Assembly: GCF_004216555.1 (NCBI RefSeq)
Contig: NZ_SGWQ01000005.1
Span: 248,001 to 312,000 of the forward strand
Direction: 5' to 3'
Length of the DNA stretch: 64,000 nt
Source of the DNA: Herbihabitans rhizosphaerae
GTDB lineage: Bacteria > Actinomycetota > Actinomycetes > Mycobacteriales > Pseudonocardiaceae
Positions within the stretch are counted from its first letter, which is position 1. The number at the start of each line of letters is the position of its first letter. A program made the translations under genes and the position numbers. Under the pieces are notes generated by a model that made no database searches, was not told the DNA's origin, and was given only the letters and a program-made list of their open reading frames with translations. Of the stretch, positions 33,808 through 40,790 are shown piece after piece.

Positions 33808-33881
33808 TTGTCCACAGCCTGTGGACAAAGTTGTGCACAACCTGTGGACCGTTCGGTCTCCATCAAATTGAGTTGTCCACA
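33808..33881. promoter_or_regulatory. Cluster of DnaA boxes
   Basis: Perfect TTGTCCACA at 33808-33816 and 33873-33881, its inverse TGTGGACAA at 33820-33828, a one-mismatch TTGTGCACA at 33831-33839 and a TGTGGACC at 33843-33850 lie in a 165-bp gap between an ABC membrane gene and a small ORF. TTGTCCACA is the actinomycete DnaA box. No dnaA or dnaN gene is near, so this is not oriC; it may titrate DnaA or control the downstream genes. Confidence 0.7.
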
Positions 33882-33972
33882 GGGAAGCGGAACGCGGACA
33901 CTGTGCGATACGTCTTAGTAGTGACGGGGCTCACAATGAGCCGCCGAGGCGAGCCGAATGGGGAGGTGTGTC

Positions 33973-34116
33973 ATGGTCGCGGGGCTGGCGATGTTGATAT
34001 TGGCCGTGGCCGCCGTGGTGTGCGTGCTTCTGACAGACGCGATCACCGGCAGCAGGGACACGCGCGGAGACGTGCATAGGGACGACGGGCCGAGAATCCC
34101 ACTGCCGCGCGCTTAG
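33973..34116 (+). CDS. Small single-pass membrane protein (47 aa)
   Basis: ATG 33973 is preceded by GGGAGG at good distance; the frame reads MVAGLAMLILAVAAVVCVLLT then a charged tail (RDTRGDVHRDDGPRIPLPRA) ending TAG 34114-34116. One hydrophobic helix with a basic/acidic cytoplasmic tail. It follows the DnaA-box cluster and precedes the secreted BNR protein by 18 bp. Function unknown. Confidence 0.5.
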   Translation: MVAGLAMLILAVAAVVCVLLTDAITGSRDTRGDVHRDDGPRIPLPRA

Positions 34117-34134
34117 CGAAGCGTTAGCGCCACG

Positions 34135-35571
34135 GTGCACGGTGTGGCCGTGAGAACACGGCTGCTCGCACCACTCGGCGTACTCGCCGCCGTGGCCGGG
34201 ATCGTGCTGATCCCGTCCGGCGGCGCCACCGGCGCACCCAACGCGGTGCCGCCCGGCTGGCCACCCACGGTCAGCACGGCGAACCCGAACTGGATGCCCG
34301 CCGCCGCGGGCAACCCGCGACGCGCGATGCCGTCGCTGCACATCACCACCTGGAACGAGAACGGCGCCACCAAGCGCCGCCAGTTGCTCAGCCACTCCGA
34401 CCATCGCGACGGCAGCGCCGACGATCCGGGCACGCCGACGCTGGACCACAAGTCGATGCGCCTGCTCTGGCGCGACGGCGACGGGGAGGCCTGGCACGTC
34501 GCGCGGCGCAAGGTCAACGGGCAGATCGACTGGTCGACGGCGCTGCACGACACCGAGCCGGGCGCCTCGTCCTCGTTCGCCAACGTGCACGAGACCGCGG
34601 ACGGCACGCTGATCGCGATCAGCAGCCACCTGCGCAAGAAGCCGGACGGCCGTTGGGTGGCGATCCGCTGGGAGTCCACCGACCACGGCATCTCCTGGAC
34701 GCTGTCGGAGTCGGCGATGACGTTCGGCAAGGGCGTGACACCCGGGATCGTGTACCAGGGGCTCTCGCTCGCGCCGGACGGGCGCACGCTGCTCGCGCCG
34801 ATGTACTACCGCAACGAGGGCACGTACATGCGGTGGGCGCAGTCGGTGATCGCGTCCACCGACCTCGGGCGCACCTGGGCGGTGCGCGGCGTGGCGGCGC
34901 CGGCGAGCCCGTGGTGTCCCGGGCTGGACAAGGTCGCCGGCGCGGTCGTGCGCGACTGGAACGGGTTCACCGAGGCGACCGTGGCGGCCACGAAGGACGG
35001 CCGGCTGGTCAACGTCTCCCGCTGCGACCAGTTCTTCCTCAGCGCGCACACCTCGCCGCGCGAGCACGTGCGCTCCTACCTGTACCGGTCCCACTCCGCC
35101 GACGGCGGCGCGACCTGGAGCAAGCCGGTGCCGCTGGACGTGCCGAACACCGCGCCGGGCACCGCCGGCCTGCCCAGCTACGGGGTGTCGCCGAAGCTGG
35201 TGCGGCTCGGCGGCGACTCGCTGATGCTGGCGTTCGGGCGGCCGGGCAACACGCTGGCGTTCAACCACTCCGGCAACGGCGACGAATGGTGGACGCTGGA
35301 GGGTTGGCCGAAGAGCAAGCGGTGGGACAACGCGCCGATCGTGCCGGCCGGCGACGACGGCATCGCGCCCGAGGGCCGGCTCTGGTCGCACCACGGGTCC
35401 AGCGGGTACCTGGGCGTCGGGAAGCTCTCGCCGTTCCAGTTCATGGTCGTCGGCGACAACTGCCAGGCGGACTGGGGCTGTACGCAGTACCCGCCGCCCC
35501 CCGGATCGCGGTTCCCGCACGGCACCGGGTACCTGCTGTGGAACCTGCTGGTCAGCTACGTGCCCAGGTGA
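34135..35571 (+). CDS. Secreted BNR-repeat (sialidase-like) protein
   Basis: 478 aa from GTG 34135, or 473 aa from GTG 34150 (VRTRLLAPLGVLAAVAG), which gives the cleaner signal peptide ending near GGATGA-P. At least three Asp-box-like motifs (STDHGISW, STDLGRTW, SADGGATW) mark a beta-propeller of the sialidase fold. Exported; might hydrolyse glycans, but catalytic Arg/Tyr residues of true sialidases could not be placed with confidence. Confidence 0.75.
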   Translation: MHGVAVRTRLLAPLGVLAAVAGIVLIPSGGATGAPNAVPPGWPPTVSTANPNWMPAAAGNPRRAMPSLHITTWNENGATKRRQLLSHSDHRDGSADDPGTPTLDHKSMRLLWRDGDGEAWHVARRKVNGQIDWSTALHDTEPGASSSFANVHETADGTLIAISSHLRKKPDGRWVAIRWESTDHGISWTLSESAMTFGKGVTPGIVYQGLSLAPDGRTLLAPMYYRNEGTYMRWAQSVIASTDLGRTWAVRGVAAPASPWCPGLDKVAGAVVRDWNGFTEATVAATKDGRLVNVSRCDQFFLSAHTSPREHVRSYLYRSHSADGGATWSKPVPLDVPNTAPGTAGLPSYGVSPKLVRLGGDSLMLAFGRPGNTLAFNHSGNGDEWWTLEGWPKSKRWDNAPIVPAGDDGIAPEGRLWSHHGSSGYLGVGKLSPFQFMVVGDNCQADWGCTQYPPPPGSRFPHGTGYLLWNLLVSYVPR

Positions 35572-36251
35572 GCGGCGAGCCCGTCCAGGATGCGGTCGAT
35601 GCCGAACTCCAGCGCCTCGTCCGACGAGCCGGAACCGCTGCCGCCGAGTGCGGCCACGACCTCTGGATAGCGATCACCGTGCTCGCTGAGCACGGACGCG
35701 ATCGCCGCGCGCAGGTCGTGTTCCGGCCGGGGCGCGCCCGCGGTCTGCTGGATGAGGCCGCGCACGTGGCTGGTGAGCAGGACGATCGTGTCGAGCCGCT
35801 CGCCGTACGGCAGGCCGGTGTCGACCAGCGCGCCGAGCCCGCTCTCCAGCCAGCCCATCTCGTTCGGGCCCAGCACCCGGGGGCCGATCGCGGCCTCCAG
35901 CCACCACGGGTGGCGGTTGCCGGCCGTCCACAGGTGTAGCGCCCAGGCGCGCAGCTTCGGGCGCCAGCCGTCGCCCGCGTCGGCGAGGTCGGGCGGCGGG
36001 CCGAGCGCGGTGTCCAGCATCAGCGCGACCAGCTCCGCCTTGCCGGGGACGTACCGGTACAGCGACATCTTCGTGTAGCCGAGCTCGTCGGCGATGCGCT
36101 GCATGGACAGCGTGGCGAGCCCTTCGGCGTCGGCGCACGCGATGGCCACGGTCACGATCGCCTCGACGCTCATGCTCGGCTTCGGGCCTGGTCGCGGCCG
36201 GTCGCGGGTACCCCAGAGCAGGGCGACCTCGGGTGGCGGATCCACGGTCAT
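35556..36251 (-). CDS. TetR-family regulator (TetR_C_1 type)
   Basis: 231 aa. HTH in VTVAIACADAEGLATLSMQRIADELGYTKMSLYRYVPGKAELVALM; the long C-terminus (WRPKLRAWALHLWTAGNRHPWWLEAAI...) is the TetR/AcrR-type tetracycline-repressor-like ligand domain. ATG 36251 follows AAGGAGG. Divergent from an FAD monooxygenase with an operator between them; the classic arrangement of a TetR-controlled antibiotic-inactivating enzyme. Overlaps the convergent BNR gene by 16 bp. Confidence 0.88.
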   Translation of the reverse strand: MTVDPPPEVALLWGTRDRPRPGPKPSMSVEAIVTVAIACADAEGLATLSMQRIADELGYTKMSLYRYVPGKAELVALMLDTALGPPPDLADAGDGWRPKLRAWALHLWTAGNRHPWWLEAAIGPRVLGPNEMGWLESGLGALVDTGLPYGERLDTIVLLTSHVRGLIQQTAGAPRPEHDLRAAIASVLSEHGDRYPEVVAALGGSGSGSSDEALEFGIDRILDGLAAHLGT

Positions 36252-36262
36252 CGGGCGCCTCC

Positions 36263-36316
36263 TTGCCAGTTATCTGTTTCTACCATAAACTGATCTGCGT
36301 CCACTAGAAACAGATA
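36263..36316. promoter_or_regulatory. Operator and promoter between tetR and monooxygenase
   Basis: Perfect 12-bp inverted repeat TATCTGTTTCTA (36271-36282) / TAGAAACAGATA (36305-36316), 22-bp spacer. For the monooxygenase, TTGCCA (36263-36268) and TAAACT (36286-36291) are 17 bp apart, with one operator half inside the promoter spacer, so repressor binding would block RNA polymerase. Confidence 0.65.
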
Positions 36317-36329
36317 GCTTGGAGGGGTC

Positions 36330-37508
36330 ATGACCAGCAGAACCGCGCTGATCTCCGGCGCCAGCATCGCCGGCCCGGCGCTGGCCTATTGGCTGAGTCG
36401 CCATGGCTGGCGGGTGACCGTGGTCGAACGCGCTCCCGCGTTGCGGCCCGGCGGCCAGGCGGTCGATTTCAAGGGCGAGACGCATCGCACGGTGCTCGAA
36501 CGGATGGGAATCCTGGACGAGGTGATCCGCCGGCAGACCGGAAAGACCGACATGCTGATCGTCGACGAGCACGACCGGACGCTCGCCACCATTCCCGGTG
36601 AGCTCACCGGCGGCGATGTCGAAATATTGCGCGGCGATCTCGCTGAGGTTCTGTACGAGCACACCGCCGATTCCGTCGAATACGTCTTCGGTGACCGGAT
36701 CGCCGCACTCGCCGACACCGGTGACAGCGTCGATGTGACATTCGAACACGGTGCGCCGCGCCGGTTCGACATCGTGATCGGCGCGGACGGCATCCATTCC
36801 GCGGTGCGCCGGCTCGCGTTCGGCGAGGAGTCGGAGTTCGTGCGGTTTCTCGGCCACTACTACGCCGTTATCGGTGGCAACGACCGCGTGGTGCGCTCCG
36901 ACCGGGCCACCGGGTACATGTACAACGAACCCGGTCGTATGGCCAGCATCGACGGGCCGAAGGCTGCCTCGATGTTCGTGTTCGCCTCCGACGAGCGCGG
37001 ACTCGATCGCGCCGACGTCGAGACCCAGAAGAAGGCGCTCGCCGAGGCGTTCTCCGGTGTGGGCTGGCGGGTACCCGAATACCTCGACAGTATTTCCAGC
37101 GCGCCGGATTTCTATCTCGACTCGATGGGCCGCGTGGAGATGGACCACTATACGAAAGGCCGGGTAGCGCTGATCGGCGACGCCGCGTACGGGAACACGC
37201 TCGGCGGATTCGGCAGCGGTCTGGCGATCGTGGGTGCCTATGTTCTCGCCGGCGAGCTGGCCGAATCGGACGGCGATGTCGGGAAGGCGTTCGCGCGATA
37301 CGAGGAGCAGATGATCCCGTACGCCAAGATCGCGCGAAAGGCCAACGCGGGCCCGTATCTCGCGCCGCCGAGCCAGCGTCGGATTCGGATGCGGAACTGG
37401 ATGTTCCGGCACTCGCTGCCGCTGCGGCTGATCATGCGCATCACCGACAAGTTCGCCACCGACATCGAGCTGCGCGAGTACGCGGTGCGAAATCCAGTCG
37501 AGTCATAG
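36330..37508 (+). CDS. FAD-dependent monooxygenase (PHBH/TetX-like)
   Basis: 392 aa. Rossmann GxGxxG-like SGASIAGPALAYWLSRHGWRVTVVER (10-35), DG motif DIVIGADGIHSAVRR, and the FAD-ribityl motif GRVALIGDAAYGNTLGGFGSGLAIVGAYVLAGEL. This class hydroxylates aromatics or polyketides; TetX inactivates tetracyclines. ATG 36330 follows GGAGGGG. Regulated by the divergent TetR (inferred). Confidence 0.87.
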   Translation: MTSRTALISGASIAGPALAYWLSRHGWRVTVVERAPALRPGGQAVDFKGETHRTVLERMGILDEVIRRQTGKTDMLIVDEHDRTLATIPGELTGGDVEILRGDLAEVLYEHTADSVEYVFGDRIAALADTGDSVDVTFEHGAPRRFDIVIGADGIHSAVRRLAFGEESEFVRFLGHYYAVIGGNDRVVRSDRATGYMYNEPGRMASIDGPKAASMFVFASDERGLDRADVETQKKALAEAFSGVGWRVPEYLDSISSAPDFYLDSMGRVEMDHYTKGRVALIGDAAYGNTLGGFGSGLAIVGAYVLAGELAESDGDVGKAFARYEEQMIPYAKIARKANAGPYLAPPSQRRIRMRNWMFRHSLPLRLIMRITDKFATDIELREYAVRNPVES

Positions 37509-37532
37509 CCCGGCGCGCGCTACCGTCGAGAC

Positions 37533-37601
37533 ATGGTGTTACGGCGATTTCGCTGCCCCTGGCCCCTTTCGGGCGCCCGGGGGCTCGGCCACGCGCCTTG
37601 A
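37533..37601 (+). CDS. Candidate leader peptide (22 aa)
   Basis: ATG 37533 to TGA 37599-37601 encodes MVLRRFRCPWPLSGARGLGH plus AP. A TACCGT -10-like hexamer 9 bp upstream suggests leaderless translation. Codons 8-12 (Cys-Pro-Trp-Pro-Leu) form the left arm of a 10-bp RNA stem closing over the ORF's stop region, and the PheS-like gene starts 69 nt downstream. The layout is that of a transcription or translation attenuator whose ribosome stalls at rare or limiting codons. Expression is inferred from position only. Confidence 0.5.
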   Translation: MVLRRFRCPWPLSGARGLGHAP

Positions 37602-37664
37602 TCCCTTCGGAGTGAGCCGGCGGGCCAGGGGTTGTCTCCCCCGTCCGTACGCCACTTCCGGAGG
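37556..37664 (+). promoter_or_regulatory. Structured 5' leader upstream of PheS-like gene
   Basis: CCCCTGGCCC (37556-37565) pairs perfectly with GGGCCAGGGG (37622-37631); inside, GGCTC (37582-37586) pairs with GAGCC (37614-37618). The right arm's GGGG can alternatively pair with the following CCCC (about 37638-37642), and GTCTCC can pair with the ribosome site GGAGGAC (37660-37666), so mutually exclusive folds exist that would be selected by ribosome progress through the leader ORF. This is a plausible switch, not a demonstrated one. Confidence 0.5.
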
Positions 37665-37670
37665 ACCACC

Positions 37671-38045
37671 ATGCTCACCCGCGATCTGACCGACCCGGCA
37701 CAGGGACAGCACGCGATCCAGCTACTCGTGCACGATGCCGTGAACGCGTTGGCACACAAGGAAAATCTCGCCGTGCGCTGGTGTCGCGGCGATCACGTCG
37801 TCACGGTCGAGGACAACTACGACCGGCTCGGCTACGACCCGGCCGACGTCACCCGAGACGCGCGCTACACCCGGTACGTCGACGCGCGCCGAATGCTGCG
37901 CAGCCACTCCACCGCGCTGGTGCCGGCCGCCTTGCGGGCACTCGCCGCCGACCCCGTCGACGACGTGCTGCTGGTGTGTCCCGGCGTGGTGTACCGCCGC
38001 GACCAGCCCGCCTCCCCGGAATTCCCCAGTAATGGGTGCCTTTAG
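37671..38045 (+). pseudogene. PheS-related class II ligase, C-terminally truncated
   Basis: 124 aa from ATG 37671 (GGAGG 6 nt upstream). RMLRSHSTALVPAALRAL...VLLVCPGVVYRRD parallels motif 2 of PheS (LRTHTSPVQ...APGRVYRRD), but after Asp111 the sequence turns into QPASPEFPSNGCL and stops; the expected motif 3 and Phe-binding FHQ region are absent in all frames downstream. Stand-alone PheS-like ligases of unknown function exist in actinomycetes. Here the C-terminal half appears to have been lost by deletion or recombination. The adjacent leader seems to have been retained. Confidence 0.6.
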
Positions 38046-38328
38046 TGGACTACTGCGGTCGCGTCGTTCCCGTGGCTGGCTTGCATCCCGTTCCCCTAAG
38101 GTGCGGCTGCGGAGCACGCAAGCTCCGACTGTCCGCTATCAAATGTCCACTGTGGACAGTGTGCTGGACCTCCAGGCGTACCGCCCGGTGTCGGCCATGT
38201 CGGCGTCCACATCGCGAGTTCCGCGTTCAGACACGGTGAGTCCCGCGCTCGAGCAGCCGGATGGGCCTGCCTGAGCGCGGGACTCGCCGGTGCACAGCGC
38301 GGGACTCGCGCGTTCGGGTGATGGCGGG
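38046..38328. other. Gene-free stretch after the truncated PheS-like gene
   Basis: No convincing ORF. Holds one GTCCACTGTGGAC palindrome (38145-38157) and the GAGTCCCGCGCTC repeats described next. A CCC-AGTAAT-GGG mini-hairpin spans the stop of the PheS-like gene (about 38026-38037), which may mark a recombination scar. Confidence 0.5.
38238..38309. repeat. Intergenic palindromic/direct repeat, core AGCGCGGGACTCGC
   Basis: GAGTCCCGCGCTC (38238-38250) pairs perfectly with GAGCGCGGGACTC (38273-38285); AGCGCGGGACTCGC occurs at 38274-38287 and again at 38296-38309; a degenerate GCGAGTTCCGCGTTC lies just upstream (about 38215-38229). It resembles dispersed non-coding repeats of Pseudonocardiales and may also act as a terminator for both flanking genes. 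Confidence 0.6.
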
Positions 38329-39501
38329 TTAGACTTGGTCGAGGGCCTGCTCGAGGTCGGCGACCAGATCGTCGGCGTGCTCGATGCCGACCGAGATCCG
38401 GATCATTCCGGGTGAGACGCCCGCGTTTTCCAGTTCCACGCCGGACAACTGGCGGTGCGAGGTGGACGCCGGGTGCAGCACCAGCGTCTCGGTGCCGCCC
38501 AGCGACGGCGCGAACTTGGCCAGCCGCAACGCGGTCGCGAACTTCTCCCCGGCCGCGCGCCCGCCGTTCAGCTCGAACGCGAAGGTGGCGCCGAACCCGC
38601 CGGTGAGTACCCGCTTGGCGATCTCGTGGCTCGGGTTGCCCGGCAGGCCGGGCCAGAACACCGACGCCACGGACGGGTGCGTGGCGAGCCGGTTCGCGAT
38701 CACCTCGGCGTTGGCGCAGTGCTGCCGCATGCGCAGGCTCAGCGTGGCCAGGCCGCGGATGGCCAGCCACGCGGCGAACGGGTCGGGTGTCACGCCCAGC
38801 TCGGCCGCCTCGCTCCACAGTGGACGGTGCAGCTCGGCGTCCGCCACGACCGCGACCCCGCCGAGGATGTCGGAGTGCCCGCCGATGTACTTGGTGATCG
38901 AGTGCACCACGACGTCGGCGCCCTGCTCGATCGGCCGGCACAGGATCGGCGTGGCGAACGTGTTGTCCACGACCGTGCGCACCCCGGCCTCGCGAGCCAC
39001 CGCCGCCAGCGCCGGCAGGTCGGAGACGTGCGCGGCGGGATTGCCGATCGTCTCCAGGTAGAGCACCTTCGTGTTGTCCCGCAAGGATTTCCGCACCTCG
39101 TCGGGGTCGTGGCCGGACACGTAGTCGACCTCGATCTCGCCGCGCTGGGCCATCGCCCGCAGCGCGGTGTACGTGCTGCCGTAGAGCTGCCGCTGCGCGA
39201 TCACGTGGTCGCCCGGCCGCAGCAGTCCGCGCAGTGTCGCGTTGATCGCGCCCATGCCGGACGCGGTGGCGATCGCGGCCGTGCCGCCTTCGAGATCGGT
39301 GAGCGCGTTCTCCAGCGCGCGCACGGTCGGGTTGGACATGCGGGTGTACACGAACGCGCCGTCCGGGCGGGCGAGCCCGTCGGCGAACACCTCGGCGTCG
39401 TCGAACGCGAATCCGGAGGTCTGGTAGATCGGGACGGACAGCGGGGCGGCGCCGTCCAGCTTCGGGGCCTCGACGTGGACGGCTCGGGTCTCAGGGTGCA
39501 T
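38329..39501 (-). CDS. Cys/Met-metabolism PLP-dependent enzyme (gamma-synthase/lyase)
   Basis: 390 aa from ATG 39501. Fold-type I signature: YTRMSNPTVRALENALTDLEGG, SGMGAINATL, the PLP lysine region VVHSITKYIGGHSDILGG, and C-terminal SLGGTETLVLHPASTSHRQLS. Members are cystathionine gamma-synthase, O-acetylhomoserine sulfhydrylase or methionine gamma-lyase; the sequence alone does not separate them. Control region shared with the divergent DUF4188 gene. Confidence 0.85.
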   Translation of the reverse strand: MHPETRAVHVEAPKLDGAAPLSVPIYQTSGFAFDDAEVFADGLARPDGAFVYTRMSNPTVRALENALTDLEGGTAAIATASGMGAINATLRGLLRPGDHVIAQRQLYGSTYTALRAMAQRGEIEVDYVSGHDPDEVRKSLRDNTKVLYLETIGNPAAHVSDLPALAAVAREAGVRTVVDNTFATPILCRPIEQGADVVVHSITKYIGGHSDILGGVAVVADAELHRPLWSEAAELGVTPDPFAAWLAIRGLATLSLRMRQHCANAEVIANRLATHPSVASVFWPGLPGNPSHEIAKRVLTGGFGATFAFELNGGRAAGEKFATALRLAKFAPSLGGTETLVLHPASTSHRQLSGVELENAGVSPGMIRISVGIEHADDLVADLEQALDQV

Positions 39502-39529
39502 GCCTCCATACAAGCATCCGGCGACGACA

Positions 39530-39558
39530 GATAACCGTGTTATCGTAACGATGTTATC
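39530..39558. promoter_or_regulatory. Array of GTTATC half-sites
   Basis: GATAAC-CGT-GTTATC (39530-39544) is a perfect 6-bp inverted repeat; GTTA-TCG-TAAC overlaps it (39539-39549); another GTTATC ends at 39558. Three overlapping palindromes in 29 bp between divergent genes look like a cooperative TetR-type operator. The TetR gene convergent with DUF4188 (40045-40692) is the likely binder. Confidence 0.55.
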
Positions 39559-39575
39559 AAACGAAGGAGTGCGCC

Positions 39576-40055
39576 ATGCGCGAAGCCAACCCGGTGGTCC
39601 CCGGGCGGATGACCGCACATCTGGACGGCGAGTTCGTCGTCTTTCTGATCGGCATGCGGATCAACAAGCCGTGGAAGGTGCACAAGTGGTTCCCGGTGCT
39701 CCGGGCGATGCCGCGTTCGCTGCGCGCGTTGGACTGCGAGGATCTCGGCCTACTCGGCTACCGGCTGTCCATGACCGCCACCGGTCCACTGCTCGTGCAG
39801 TACTGGCGCAGCGTGGACGAGCTGGTGCACTTCGCCCGCAATCACCTGTATCCGCACCTGGAGTCGTGGCGGATGTTCAACCGCAAGGTCGGATTCACCG
39901 GCGACGTCGGCTTCTGGCACGAGACCTACGTGGTGCGCGAGGGCGACTACGAGGCGGTGTACGGCAACATGCCGCGGGTCGGTCTGGCCATGGCGGGCGA
40001 GCACGTGCCGATCGCGCGCAAGGGCGACACCGCGAGCGAACGGCTCAGCTCCTAG
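39576..40055 (+). CDS. DUF4188-family protein
   Basis: 159 aa, ATG 39576 after GGAG. GEFVVFLIGMRINKPWKVHKWFPVLRAMPR and LLVQYWRSVDELVHFARN...HLESWRMFNRKVGFTGDVGFWHETYVV are typical of DUF4188, a ferredoxin-like fold related to monooxygenase/heme-oxygenase-like proteins. Function unknown. Regulated presumably through the GTTATC array. Confidence 0.8.
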   Translation: MREANPVVPGRMTAHLDGEFVVFLIGMRINKPWKVHKWFPVLRAMPRSLRALDCEDLGLLGYRLSMTATGPLLVQYWRSVDELVHFARNHLYPHLESWRMFNRKVGFTGDVGFWHETYVVREGDYEAVYGNMPRVGLAMAGEHVPIARKGDTASERLSS

Positions 40056-40692
40056 TCCGCCGGAGTTCCAGGTGTGCCTCGGCCAGTGCCGCCTCCAACT
40101 CCCGGACGCGCTCCTCGGCGGGCGGCCGCAGTAGCGGCAGCACGATGTCGTCCACGACCGTGGTCAGGTACTCCTCGTCCACCGGACCGGTGTGCGTGAG
40201 GAACCGGAACAGCACCAGCTCCGGGCCGAGGTAGGCGATCGGCGAGTCGATCACCTCGGCGCGGGTGGCGCCGGCGCGCAGGCGCTCGCGCATCGGCCCG
40301 AGGCGGGAGCCGAAGAACTGGCCGGCGAAGGCCGCGGCCAGTTTCTCGTCCTGGATCACCGCGGCCATGACCGCCCGCATCAGCGGCCCGGCGGGACCGG
40401 TGAGGAACTCGGCCATCGCGCGGAGCGCACCGAGCAGGTCCGTGCGCAGGTCGCCGGTCCACTCCGCCGCGCCGACCGGCATCGCCCGGTCCAGCGCGTC
40501 CAGGAGCAGCGCCTCCTTGGACGGCCAGCGCCGGTACAGCGAGGCCTTGCCGGTGCCCGCCCGCGCCGCGATGGCCTCCACGGTCAGCCCGGCGAGGCCC
40601 GTCTCGGCGACCTCCTCGATCGCGGCCTGGTGAATGGCCGCGATCAGGTTCTCTCCGCGCCGTCTCGGTCCGGCATCCGGCGCCACCGTCAC
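40045..40692 (-). CDS. TetR-family regulator
   Basis: 215 aa. HTH: IHQAAIEEVAETGLAGLTVEAIAARAGTGKASLYRRWPSKEALLLDAL. C-terminal region TetR_C_11-like with a hydrophobic ligand pocket. Convergent with DUF4188 (11-bp overlap) and divergent from the membrane reductase gene, whose start region holds an inverted repeat; both neighbours are candidate targets. Confidence 0.85.
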   Translation of the reverse strand: MTVAPDAGPRRRGENLIAAIHQAAIEEVAETGLAGLTVEAIAARAGTGKASLYRRWPSKEALLLDALDRAMPVGAAEWTGDLRTDLLGALRAMAEFLTGPAGPLMRAVMAAVIQDEKLAAAFAGQFFGSRLGPMRERLRAGATRAEVIDSPIAYLGPELVLFRFLTHTGPVDEEYLTTVVDDIVLPLLRPPAEERVRELEAALAEAHLELRRTRS

Positions 40693-40754
40693 CTCCGCGG
40701 TTCAGGGTCGAGTCAGGGTGATCCCTAGTGTACGTGCCGTATCCAGTCTGCAAG

Positions 40755-40779
40755 TTTAAGAGACGCAACGGCTCTTAAA
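40755..40779. promoter_or_regulatory. Inverted repeat TTTAAGAG/CTCTTAAA
   Basis: Perfect 8-bp arms (40755-40762 and 40772-40779), 9-bp spacer, ending just before the GGAGG ribosome site of the reductase gene and upstream of the divergent tetR. Probable TetR operator. Its position over the first ATG (40779) argues that translation starts at ATG 40791. Confidence 0.55.
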
Positions 40780-40790
40780 TGGAGGATCGG

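Noticed and set aside
33808-33881. Chromosomal oriC
   Set aside because: dnaA and dnaN are absent, there are only about five boxes and no AT-rich unwinding element.
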